Shown one piece after another: positions 1 through 5,816 of a DNA stretch of 9,646 nt (positions are counted from its first letter, which is position 1; every line of letters begins with the position of its first letter). This stretch comes from Candidatus Roizmanbacteria bacterium RIFCSPHIGHO2_01_FULL_39_8. Its GTDB lineage: Bacteria > Patescibacteriota > Microgenomatia > UBA1406 > GWC2-37-13. The stretch lies in assembly GCA_001789355.1 (NCBI GenBank), contig MFZI01000054.1, forward strand, positions 5,019 to 14,664. The letters run 5' to 3'. Below the pieces are notes generated by a model. The model worked only from the letters and a program-made list of their open reading frames with translations, searched no databases and was not told the origin of the DNA. Made by a program: the position numbers and the translations under genes.

Positions 1-884
1 ACAGATCCCTTGCAATAGCATCCGGCAACAGTCCCTTTTTCTTTTTTACACTTCATTGTTGTGTCAACACTTAAACCTTCTCTCACAAAGACTGCGCCTT
101 TTGAATCTGAGACTGCAACAATTTTGAATTCCTGTTCTTCAGCGATTTTAGCAAAATAGTAGCCTACGTTTCCAAATCCTTGCACCGCAATGGATAACTT
201 TGAACTTTGATATTTGAACTTTGAACTTAATTTTGCAAGCAGTGCCTGAAAAATTATCACTCCTCCTCTTCCTGTAGCTTCCGTCCTCCCAAGCGTTCCA
301 CCGTTATCCACCGGCTTCCCCGTGAATGTTGCTTTTAATTTATTTAATTCTCTCTGACTGGATTTGACATTTGACATTTGAACTTTGACATTTTTTATGT
401 ATTCATCAACCATCCATCTCATTATTTTTGGATTGGTGTTTACATCAGGTGCAGGGATATCTTGATTCGGACCGATAACAGTGGCGATTGCACGAATGTA
501 TGATTTCGCTAGTCTCTCTAATTCAGATTCTGATAGATGCTTAGGTTCAACAATAATTCCCCCTTTCCCACCTCCATAAGGCAGACCTGCTACAGCACAC
601 TTTATAGACATGAGTGTAGCTAAAGCTTGAACCTCATCGCGCGTTACATTGGGATGAAAACGAATCCCGCCTTTATAAGGGCCAAGACTGCTATTATGCT
701 GAATTCGGAACCCCTTAAACAATCTTAACTTCCCATTATCCAGCTCTATCGGAAAATTGACCTCATGAATAGCTTCAGGTTCTAATAAACGCCTGATTGT
801 TTCACTATCCAAACCAAGAGAATGAGAGGTTTTTTTTATTATCTCGAGAGCTGATTCAAGCATTTTTTGTCCAGTATTTTCCAT
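1..884 (-). CDS. gdhA: Glutamate dehydrogenase (Glu/Leu/Phe/Val family), C-terminus off the window
   Basis: Interconverts glutamate and 2-oxoglutarate plus ammonia with NAD(P) in the cytoplasm, linking carbon and nitrogen metabolism. It is read on the minus strand from ATG 884 and remains open at base 1, giving 294 complete codons of a family that is usually about 415-450 residues. The N-terminal domain shows GPYKGGIRFHP (68-78), the lysine motif PYGGGKGG (102-109) and PAPDVNT (144-150). The hinge motif GRTEATGRG is at 199-207. The Rossmann glycine loop AVQGFGNVG (233-241) opens the coenzyme domain. Two peptide stretches, about 165-176 and 219-230, are encoded by heptamer DNA repeats; the first appears to lengthen the normal DEY-to-TGKP linker by about 11 residues. 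The start lies 5 nt after the trxB stop without a clear Shine-Dalgarno, so translation is probably coupled to trxB. Family assignment is secure from motifs; glutamate rather than another amino acid as substrate is inferred. Confidence 0.93.
   Translation of the reverse strand, partial: MENTGQKMLESALEIIKKTSHSLGLDSETIRRLLEPEAIHEVNFPIELDNGKLRLFKGFRIQHNSSLGPYKGGIRFHPNVTRDEVQALATLMSIKCAVAGLPYGGGKGGIIVEPKHLSESELERLAKSYIRAIATVIGPNQDIPAPDVNTNPKIMRWMVDEYIKNVKVQMSNVKSSQRELNKLKATFTGKPVDNGGTLGRTEATGRGGVIIFQALLAKLSSKFKYQSSKLSIAVQGFGNVGYYFAKIAEEQEFKIVAVSDSKGAVFVREGLSVDTTMKCKKEKGTVAGCYCKGS
196..230. repeat. Heptamer tandem repeat inside gdh (array 1)
   Basis: Five 7-bp units are read on the plus strand: aactttg, aactttg, atatttg, aactttg and aacttaa. 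In the minus-strand gdh frame they encode a Lys/Ser-rich stretch (about residues 219-230) just before the Rossmann strand IAVQGFGNVG, in a surface loop position. Seven is not a multiple of three, so the array is read in all three phases and gives a 7-residue peptide period. Confidence 0.85.
360..394. repeat. Heptamer tandem repeat inside gdh (array 2)
   Basis: Five 7-bp units are read on the plus strand: ggatttg, acatttg, acatttg, aactttg and acatttt. They belong to the same unit family and orientation as the array at 196-230, 130 bp away. In the gdh frame they encode a segment resembling NVKVQMSNVKSS between the conserved DEY and TGKP motifs, where the family normally has a shorter linker. 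Confidence 0.85.
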
Positions 885-889
885 AAAAG

Positions 890-1936
890 TTATTGATTAT
901 GAATTTCTAACCACCGTTCTATCTCTAAGGCGGCTGCGATTCCCATCCCCACGGCCGTACCTGCTTGCCGGAATTGATAATCGACACAATCTCCTGCCGC
1001 AAATACTCCTTTTACTGAAGTCGCAGAAACCCAATTGAGGTCGAACCTGTCCTTATACATTGTTACTTTTTCTTTAGGAATCAATAGTTTCACCTCTGTT
1101 TCTTTACTCACTGATTTGGCAAACTCTAACGCATACCTATCAGAGGTAACAATATATCCTTTCCCATCAAGTTCTATCGCAGATTTAAAAAGATCTGTAT
1201 CGGGTTTATGCCCTATGGCCAAAAATAGCCCATCAATTTTCAGTATTCGGTTCTCTGTTTCCGGTTTTTCTGTAGCTAGTTTTAAACCTTCAATCTTATT
1301 CTCTCCCAACACTTCCTCCACAACCGTGTTCCACATTACTTTTATTTTGGGATTTTCCAACACTCTTTTCTGCATAATTTTAGATGCCCTAAATTGATCC
1401 CGTCTATGAATCAGATATACTTTTGCAGCAAATTTTGTGAGAGTAAGAGCTTCTTCCATCGCAGTATCCCCCCCTCCGATTACCGCAACAACTTTGTTTT
1501 TGAAAAAAAATCCATCACACGTCGCGCAGGCGGAAACTCCTTTTCCACGAAGTCTTTGTTCGCTTTGAAGATTCAACCAGAGTGCTTTCGCCCCTGTAGT
1601 AATAAGAATTGTTTTGGCTGCGTATGTTTTGTCAATAGTACCTACCTCGTGATGAGATGTACTAAAGAACACTTTTAATATATTTTGATCTACTATTCTT
1701 GTGCCAAATGTTTGTGCGTGTTTTCTCAGTTTAGCAACTAATTCTGGACCCAAAATGTGATCAAATCCAGGATAATTTTCCACCTCTGAAGTCAGCATGA
1801 GTTGGCCACCCGGAGGCGACCCCGCAAAAAGGAGAGGTTTGAGGTTCGCACGGGCCAGATATACACAGGCAGCAAGCCCAGCTGGCCCGCCACCAATTAC
1901 TATTACCTCCTCTATCTTATTTGATGGTTCTATCAT
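890..1936 (-). CDS. trxB: Thioredoxin reductase (NADPH, FAD-dependent)
   Basis: Transfers electrons from NADPH via FAD and a redox disulfide to thioredoxin in the cytoplasm. Visible elements in order are the FAD-binding loop GGGPAG (15-20), GGQLMLTSEVENYPGF (43-58), the active-site CATC (Cys137 and Cys140), the NADPH loop GGGDTAMEEA (154-163), the 2'-phosphate motif HRRDQFRAS (177-185), AIGHKPDT (240-247) and the C-terminal FAD motif AAGD (313-316). It has 348 residues, whereas classical TrxB has about 310-320. The extra length is about 30 residues at roughly 266-302, between the conserved GYI strand and GVFAAGD. ATG 1936 is chosen because the glycine motif follows at the usual distance; no clear Shine-Dalgarno is visible. 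It lies 31 bp downstream of the repressor gene and 5 bp upstream of gdh, which suggests one operon. Function is secure; the role of the insertion is unknown. Confidence 0.95.
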   Translation of the reverse strand: MIEPSNKIEEVIVIGGGPAGLAACVYLARANLKPLLFAGSPPGGQLMLTSEVENYPGFDHILGPELVAKLRKHAQTFGTRIVDQNILKVFFSTSHHEVGTIDKTYAAKTILITTGAKALWLNLQSEQRLRGKGVSACATCDGFFFKNKVVAVIGGGDTAMEEALTLTKFAAKVYLIHRRDQFRASKIMQKRVLENPKIKVMWNTVVEEVLGENKIEGLKLATEKPETENRILKIDGLFLAIGHKPDTDLFKSAIELDGKGYIVTSDRYALEFAKSVSKETEVKLLIPKEKVTMYKDRFDLNWVSATSVKGVFAAGDCVDYQFRQAGTAVGMGIAAALEIERWLEIHNQ

Positions 1937-1967
1937 ATTTTGGAAAGATAACTATTATAAAACAAAT

Positions 1968-2195
1968 TTAGAGATTAATAGCTCTCTCTACCATCTTCTC
2001 TACCCGTTTCGAGTCCTTTTGTGGCACATATTGACAAATATCCGAAATCAAGATCTCTTTTGACAGCCCATCGATCGCTTTTTTGACCGCCGATATCTGC
2101 TGGATCACTTCTCCACAATCCCGCTTGGTCTCCACCATTCTTTGGATTCCTTTTAATTGTCCTATCAACCTATTTATCCTCTTTGTCAGTTCCAT
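1968..2195 (-). CDS. CsoR/RcnR/FrmR/CstR-family (DUF156) transcriptional repressor
   Basis: Members of this all-helical family bind DNA as tetramers and are released by Cu(I), Ni/Co, formaldehyde or persulfides. The 75-residue protein shows the family signatures RINRLIGQLKGIQRM (6-20) and DCGEVIQQISAVKKAI (26-41). Only two cysteines occur, Cys27 and Cys54. Aligned by eye, Cys27 matches the conserved first ligand Cys. The position of the copper-ligand His (H61 in the M. tuberculosis protein) is Asp52, that of the third ligand Cys (C65) is Tyr56, and Cys54 sits two residues earlier. The Cys-His-Cys copper site is therefore absent, and a two-cysteine thiol or persulfide sensor (CstR-like) is a more likely reading, though this is inference. 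Its position ahead of trxB fits a redox-responsive operon. ATG 2195 is preceded by AGCAGG lying unusually close to the start. Family certain, ligand unknown. Confidence 0.88.
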   Translation of the reverse strand: MELTKRINRLIGQLKGIQRMVETKRDCGEVIQQISAVKKAIDGLSKEILISDICQYVPQKDSKRVEKMVERAINL

Positions 2196-2233
2196 ACCTG
2201 CTACATTAAATTGATAATAGAGAAATCTCTTTT

Positions 2234-2259
2234 TATACTGGATACTGGTATAGAGTATA
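2234..2259. promoter_or_regulatory. Imperfect 26-bp palindrome, candidate operator of the CsoR-family repressor
   Basis: Read on the minus strand the site is TATACT-CT-ATAC-CA-GTAT-CC-AGTATA. The outer 6-bp and inner 4-bp half-sites are exact inverted repeats and only the spacers break symmetry. It overlaps the candidate -10 of the promoter driving the repressor-trxB-gdh genes. ATACY/RGTAT-flanked sites are typical for this repressor family, although the usual G/C run in the centre is short here. The same bases include two tandem atactgg units (2235-2248), so a repeat origin is possible. Confidence 0.55.
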
Positions 2260-2280
2260 TGATTTCAAACCCAATGTCAA
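2252..2280 (-). promoter_or_regulatory. Sigma70-type promoter of the repressor-trxB-gdh operon
   Basis: A perfect -35 TTGACA occupies 2280-2275. Candidate -10 hexamers are TACTCT (2257-2252, 17-bp spacer) or TATACT (2259-2254, 15-bp spacer). Transcription would start near 2245-2247, giving a leader of about 50 nt before ATG 2195. No other promoter-like sequence of this quality was seen between rho and the repressor gene. Confidence 0.6.
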
Positions 2281-2405
2281 TACTAATAGGCACATATACT
2301 ATTGCGGGTTACTAAATAAATGATCCGTCAATTCTTAAATACGAGTAAGAATATAGAGATAACGAGAAGTTATGCCTTCAAAAAATGTATTTAGGCTGAA
2401 AAGCC
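2281..2405. other. Intergenic spacer between rho and the repressor gene
   Basis: No gene is visible. It holds two small inverted repeats: ATTCTTA/TAAGAAT (2331-2337 and 2346-2352, 8-nt loop) and ATAAC/GTTAT (2359-2363 and 2369-2373, 5-nt loop). They follow the rho terminator candidate on the rho transcript and could be backup terminators or RNA-stabilising hairpins; neither is followed by a T-run. Confidence 0.35.
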
Positions 2406-2406
2406 T
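2383..2406 (-). terminator. Weak intrinsic terminator candidate after rho
   Basis: On the minus strand AGGCT (2406-2402) pairs with AGCCT (2397-2393) around a 4-nt loop. The stem overlaps the TGA stop of rho. A run of six T follows only after several bases (AAATACA). The stem is short and the T-run is displaced, so efficiency is doubtful. Confidence 0.4.
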
Positions 2407-3767
2407 CAAGCCCCTACATTCAGGGTAGCTAAGAATTCTTTATTTTTCTTGGTCTTTGAAAGCTTGTCAATCATTGCAGTAAGTTGTTCTTCCGGATTCA
2501 ATAATCCAAGCATTCTTCGTAGTGTTGTTATCTTTTTCAACATTTCTTTGTCAAATAATAATTCTTCGTGGCGGGTACCCGACTTCGCAATGTCGATCGC
2601 CGGATAGATTCTGCGATCGGCAAACTTGCGATCGAGGTGGATCTCTAGATTACCTGTTCCCTTGAACTCCTCGTAGATCAAATCATCCATCCTCGACTCC
2701 GTGCCAACGAGAGCTGTGCCGATGATAGTAAGACTTCCGCCTTCTTCGCAGTTTCGCGCCGCTCCCAAGAATTTCTTGGCTGGATATAAAGCTTGCGGAT
2801 CAAATCCTCCCGACAGACTTCTCCCCGTGTTGGTAACAGACAGATTATATGCACGGGCCAATCTTGTGATTGAATCAAGAAGAATCACGACTTTTTTTCC
2901 CATCTCAACGAGTCGGCGGGCTCGATCAAGGGCAAGATTTGCTACCTTGACCTGCTGACGCGGTGATTCGTCGAAATTGGAAGCTGCCACTTCCCCTTTG
3001 ATAAATCGTTTGATCTCTGTTACTTCTTCTGGTCGCTCGCCAATAAGAATAGCCATCAAGTATACATCAGGATAATTTTTGCCGATCGCTTCTGCGATTT
3101 CTTTGAGGAATGTCGTCTTGCCTGCCTTAGGCTGTGATACGATCAAAGCTCTCTGTCCAAATCCTATAGGCGCTAAAAGATCGACGATCCGCATCGAAAG
3201 AATGTCTGGCTCGGTTTCAAGTATGATTTGCTTATTGGGATGAAGCGATGTGAGCTGGTCGAATGGCTTTCTCAATCTGCTTTGTTCCTCTGTCAACTCG
3301 ACGCCATTTATTTTCTTGATTAAAAGAAGCGAGTGGAATCGTTCGCCTTCCTTGGGAGGTCTTGCCAATCCTTCTACTTCGTCTCCGCGTCGCAGCCAAA
3401 ATCTACGAATCTGGGAAGTCGAAACATAGATATCCCGATCAGGGTTGAGGATATAATCTTGGCGCAAGAAGCCATATCCTCCAAACGTGATATCGAGGAT
3501 TCCTTTGGCCGGATAACTCATTTTCAAGTCTTCTTTCAATCGATCTTCTACAGGCTTGTCCTGAGACCCAAAGGATTTATCCTGAGGCACGAAGGACTTG
3601 CTCGTTGGAGCTGGAACTTTTTCAATTGTTTCTTTTTTTAGTACGAGTGGTTTACCCTGTACCGGAACGATAGGTTTTTCTTCAAAATTTTCCAAAAGAG
3701 AGGAAACATCGAGAGTGTCGGACTTCTTTTCTACCTTATCTTCCGACTTTTTTTTAGTAGAGACCAT
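2406..3767 (-). CDS. rho: Transcription termination factor Rho
   Basis: Hexameric RNA-dependent ATPase and translocase that releases RNA polymerase from untranslated transcripts. The protein has 453 residues. Residues 1-85 are a Lys/Glu/Ser-rich, low-complexity extension. The RNA-binding cold-shock-like domain runs about 86-155 (GILDITFGGYGFLR at 89-102, then DIYVSTSQIRRF). The ATPase core has GFGQRALIVSQPKAGKTT with Walker A at 211-219, LIGERPEEVTE (241-251), Walker B VVILLDS (293-299), the Q/R-loop region GRSLSGGFDPQALYPAKKF (315-333) and the arginine-finger region HLDRKFADRR (377-386). The core is intact and canonical. The extension carries a doubled 7-residue peptide (KSFVPQD, KSFGSQD; 57-70) encoded by a 21-bp DNA duplication. 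It is transcribed away from the divergent ABC operon, with a long upstream region. A TTTAAT hexamer 7 nt before ATG 3767 could give an additional near-leaderless transcript. Confidence 0.97.
   Translation of the reverse strand: MVSTKKKSEDKVEKKSDTLDVSSLLENFEEKPIVPVQGKPLVLKKETIEKVPAPTSKSFVPQDKSFGSQDKPVEDRLKEDLKMSYPAKGILDITFGGYGFLRQDYILNPDRDIYVSTSQIRRFWLRRGDEVEGLARPPKEGERFHSLLLIKKINGVELTEEQSRLRKPFDQLTSLHPNKQIILETEPDILSMRIVDLLAPIGFGQRALIVSQPKAGKTTFLKEIAEAIGKNYPDVYLMAILIGERPEEVTEIKRFIKGEVAASNFDESPRQQVKVANLALDRARRLVEMGKKVVILLDSITRLARAYNLSVTNTGRSLSGGFDPQALYPAKKFLGAARNCEEGGSLTIIGTALVGTESRMDDLIYEEFKGTGNLEIHLDRKFADRRIYPAIDIAKSGTRHEELLFDKEMLKKITTLRRMLGLLNPEEQLTAMIDKLSKTKKNKEFLATLNVGA
3555..3596. repeat. 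Two 21-bp direct repeats inside rho, REP-like
   Basis: Units at 3555-3575 and 3576-3596 are identical at 16 of 21 positions, and a third partial unit may begin at 3597 (cttg). Each contains TCCTGAG...AAGGA, a weak palindrome resembling the dispersed bacterial repeat with core TCCTGAG-n-GAAGGA. In the rho frame they encode KSFVPQD and KSFGSQD in the disordered N-terminal extension. 21 bp preserves the reading frame. Confidence 0.7.
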
Positions 3768-3855
3768 AAAATGTATTAAATTAATAAAATGAAAGGACGT
3801 TGAAAACTGAATATTCTATATCGCATATAATCAAAAACTACCTTCGTATATTATA

Positions 3856-3876
3856 GTCATAGGTCAGAGGTCGAAT
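3856..3876. repeat. Heptamer tandem repeat in the rho upstream region (first tract)
   Basis: Three 7-bp units: gtcatag, gtcagag and gtcgaat. Degenerate but in exact 7-bp register, with a unit sequence different from those in gdh and fmt. Confidence 0.55.
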
Positions 3877-3894
3877 CGGAAAGCTGTATTCATG

Positions 3895-3908
3895 TTGAAC
3901 GTTGAAGA
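3895..3908. repeat. Short heptamer repeat in the rho upstream region (second tract)
   Basis: Two units, ttgaacg and ttgaaga, preceded by a degenerate copy. Too short to be convincing alone; listed because the 7-bp period recurs elsewhere in the window. Confidence 0.35.
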
Positions 3909-3923
3909 TCTTTTATAGTACAA

Positions 3924-4123
3924 GATCCCCCACGATAAGGAATTAGGTTGGACTTTTTCCCTCTGAAGCAACGGGAAGATCTGCTCCCCGATACAACTAT
4001 CGGGGTAAGACTCGATCTCATTCTCCGACTAAGTCGGGGTTACCCTAAGTTTATGATAGCGTAGAGAAAAAGTTTTCAAATTGCTTTCCCGCGCTAGGCG
4101 GGATTCTCCCTATCAGGAGGATC
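3924..4123 (-). ncRNA. Candidate structured RNA or long rho leader
   Basis: Downstream of a strong minus-strand promoter, about 200 nt can fold into a closed multi-branch structure. The closing helix GATCCTCC (4123-4116) pairs with GGGGGATC (3931-3924) over 8 bp including one G-U. Inside are TCCCGC/GCGGGA (4103-4098 with 4092-4087), a 5-bp CCGAC/GTCGG (4037-4033 with 4029-4025), a perfect 8-bp CCCCGATA/TATCGGGG (4005-3998 with 3993-3986, loop GTTG) and TTCCC/GGGAA (3977-3973 with 3961-3957). The predicted transcription start falls on the first base of the closing helix. I could not match it to RNase P RNA, tmRNA, SRP RNA, 6S RNA, T-box or a common riboswitch by their conserved motifs. It may be an autoregulatory rho leader, a separate small RNA, or a cluster of GC-rich palindromic repeats. 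Confidence 0.45.
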
Positions 4124-4130
4124 AGATTCT

Positions 4131-4160
4131 AGTATACTAAATTTGAAAAGGTTTTGTCAA
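4131..4160 (-). promoter_or_regulatory. Strong sigma70-type promoter upstream of rho
   Basis: -35 TTGACA (4160-4155) and -10 TATACT (4136-4131) are separated by 18 bp on the minus strand. The predicted start is near 4124-4123. The first downstream gene is rho, about 356 nt away. It lies back to back with the plus-strand start of the ABC transporter operon. Confidence 0.75.
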
Positions 4161-4196
4161 GCCCATAAAGTAAACCGCCTCACATCACGACTTCAG

Positions 4197-4202
4197 TATA
4201 AT
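4197..4202 (+). promoter_or_regulatory. -10 box of the ABC transporter operon, leaderless geometry
   Basis: Consensus TATAAT lies exactly 6 nt before ATG 4209, so transcription would start at the A of the start codon. No convincing -35 is present at 16-18 bp upstream. Confidence 0.55.
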
Positions 4203-4208
4203 TTACTT

Positions 4209-5009
4209 ATGAAAAAATACTTTGCTATTTTTTCCCTTACCGTCAAAGAATACTTTGTCTACCGACTCAACTTCATTCTCTGGAGGGTGAGGGTATTCAT
4301 CAATCTTTTAATCCTTTTTTTCCTCTGGAGTTCTGTGTTTGAAAAAAACCCGCAGTTCGGCTCTTACAGTAAAGACTCCATGCTTTCGTACATTATCTAT
4401 GCCAATATTATCTCCAACTTCGTACTTGGAACAAGAACCCCTGAAATAGCCGGTTATATCAATGATGGAAAGATCATAAATGACCTCCTTAAACCTGTCT
4501 CCTTTTTTACCTATTACTTTACTCGTGATCTTGCGGATAAAGCCGTCAATATGTTCTTCTTCTTTTTCGAACTTGCGTTAATTGTCTTACTTTTCCATCC
4601 CAATATCCATTTGCCTAAGAATATTTTTTTCGGGATCATCTTCTTAATTAATGGCGTTCTTATTTCTTATTTCGCCAATCTGCTCCTCTCCTTTATAGGA
4701 TTTTGGACAACTGAAGTCTGGTCTCCCCGTTTTTTATTCATGATGCTTTTGTTTTTCGTCACCGGATCCTATTTCCCACTCGATCTTCTTCCCGCTCCTA
4801 TCTTTTATCTCTTATCTCTCACTCCCTTCCCTTACTTTTTTTATCTCCCCACAAAAGTATTGTTAACTAATATAACAGCCCAACAATTTGGCACCGTATC
4901 GATCTATCAACTCGCCTTCTTTTCTTTCTTGTGGGTTTTTATAACTTGGTATTTAGCCAAATTTGCCTGGGTAAAAGGCAATAAAAGTTTTTCCTTTTGG
5001 GGGAGATAA
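4209..5009 (+). CDS. ABC-2 type transporter permease, first subunit
   Basis: Integral membrane half-channel of an ABC exporter of unknown substrate. The frame is open from ATG 4143, but I choose ATG 4209 (266 residues). The protein then starts MKKYFAIFSLTVKEYF, typical of this family, a TATAAT sits 6 nt upstream, and the extra 22 residues would read through the promoter. Hydrophobic segments lie at about 27-45, 65-85, 117-135, 143-170, 178-203 and 230-255. The pattern and the second, related permease plus ATPase downstream match the uncharacterised ABC-2 permease type of COG4587/COG3694 (PF06182-like), recognised from overall appearance rather than a search. The next gene follows after 8 nt. 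Likely function is export or lipid-associated transport; the substrate cannot be told from the sequence. Confidence 0.85.
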   Translation: MKKYFAIFSLTVKEYFVYRLNFILWRVRVFINLLILFFLWSSVFEKNPQFGSYSKDSMLSYIIYANIISNFVLGTRTPEIAGYINDGKIINDLLKPVSFFTYYFTRDLADKAVNMFFFFFELALIVLLFHPNIHLPKNIFFGIIFLINGVLISYFANLLLSFIGFWTTEVWSPRFLFMMLLFFVTGSYFPLDLLPAPIFYLLSLTPFPYFFYLPTKVLLTNITAQQFGTVSIYQLAFFSFLWVFITWYLAKFAWVKGNKSFSFWGR

Positions 5010-5017
5010 CAATAAAA

Positions 5018-5812
5018 ATGTTAAACACAATTAGGTACTATCTAAGGCTTTACCTGTTATTTACAAAATTTGCTTACAGAACAGTATTACAAGCACGGTT
5101 GGGCATTCTCTTTTTTATGGGAGCTAAACTTGTTCGATTCGCTTTTTTCTTCTTTTTTATCCTCATTATCTTCGGCAGGAAATCAAACTTTGGCGGATAC
5201 ACATTTAATCAGGCAATTCTTTTTTATCTTACTTTTAATGTTATCGATACAGCAGCCCAAGTACTTTTTCGCGAAGTCTACCGATTCCGCCCCATGGTCT
5301 TGAGCGGTACTTTCGATTTGATACTCCTTAAACCTCACCATCCTTTCATTAGAATTCTTCTTGGAGGGGGGGATATACTAGATCTCTCGCTGCTTTTTCC
5401 GTATTTACTCCTCGCCCTTTTCTTTGCATTCAAAATCACTTCTATTACGTTTTTATCTCTTGCTTCTTATTTCATTTTGATAGGGAATGGGTTACTCATT
5501 GCAACTTCCTTCCATATTATTGTTTTGGCTTTAGGAATATTAACAACAGAGGTTGATCATACCATTATGATTTATCGTGATATGACAATCATGGGAAGAT
5601 TTCCGTTTGATATCTATAAAGAGCCATTACGAGGAGTCTTCACTTTTATTATTCCAATCGGTATTATGATGTCATTTCCCCCCTATGCTCTCTTTGGTCT
5701 CTTATCTCCTTTCTCGTATCTCTTGTCTTTTGTGATATCATCATTACTATTCTTCGGATCATTAAAACTTTGGGATTACGCTCTAAAAAAATACCAGAGC
5801 TGGGGAGGATGA
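5018..5812 (+). CDS. ABC-2 type transporter permease, second subunit
   Basis: Partner membrane subunit of the same exporter, 264 residues. The frame can be opened at TTG 4997, overlapping the previous gene. ATG 5018 is preferred because GGGGGAG (4999-5005) then serves as ribosome binding site, and the N-terminus MLNTIRYYLRLYLLF matches the first permease in style. It is highly hydrophobic, with segments at about 25-50, 60-80, 105-135, 140-170, 205-230 and 230-250. The motif RPMVLSGTFDLILLKP (about 93-108) parallels IAGYINDGKIINDLLKP of the first permease and suggests the two subunits are paralogues forming a heterodimer. It ends with TGA 4 bp before the ATPase start, so co-translation is likely. 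Confidence 0.87.
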   Translation: MLNTIRYYLRLYLLFTKFAYRTVLQARLGILFFMGAKLVRFAFFFFFILIIFGRKSNFGGYTFNQAILFYLTFNVIDTAAQVLFREVYRFRPMVLSGTFDLILLKPHHPFIRILLGGGDILDLSLLFPYLLLALFFAFKITSITFLSLASYFILIGNGLLIATSFHIIVLALGILTTEVDHTIMIYRDMTIMGRFPFDIYKEPLRGVFTFIIPIGIMMSFPPYALFGLLSPFSYLLSFVISSLLFFGSLKLWDYALKKYQSWGG

Positions 5813-5816
5813 CAGT

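Larger units (their letters stand above)
3768..3923 (-). other. Rho-proximal untranslated region
   Basis: This 156-nt stretch between the structured segment and the rho start has no ORF. It contains a TATAAT hexamer (3855-3850, minus) without a good -35, two short heptamer repeat tracts, and a 6-bp hairpin GATCTT/AAGATC (3927-3922 with 3912-3907) that shares bases with the closing helix of the upstream RNA. No ribosome binding site precedes ATG 3767; the nearest bases are A/T only. Confidence 0.5.

Noticed and set aside
1035..1678. Plus-strand ORFs of 94-120 codons opposite trxB
   Set aside because: They lie antisense within a clearly conserved thioredoxin reductase and have no domain signature or ribosome binding site.
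2235..2248. Two atactgg units as an independent heptamer array
   Set aside because: Only two units, and they are fully explained by the operator-like palindrome; kept only as a supporting remark.
3850..3855. TATAAT (minus) as main rho promoter
   Set aside because: No -35 at 16-18 bp; the TTGACA/TATACT pair at 4131-4160 is far better, though a secondary start cannot be excluded.
3924..4123. Identification of the rho upstream structure as RNase P RNA, tmRNA, SRP RNA, 6S RNA or a T-box
   Set aside because: The conserved motifs of these RNAs (for example the RNase P GAGGAAAGUCC segment, the tmRNA tag reading frame, the SRP GGAA tetraloop region, the T-box AGGGUGG) are not present.
4143..4208. 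Upstream ATG extension of the first permease (22 extra residues)
   Set aside because: The extension would contain the TATAAT box, has a composition unlike the family, and the start at 4209 matches typical permease N-termini.
4997..5017. TTG start of the second permease overlapping the first gene
   Set aside because: The bases after the TTG form the GGGGGAG ribosome binding site for ATG 5018, and ATG is the better start.
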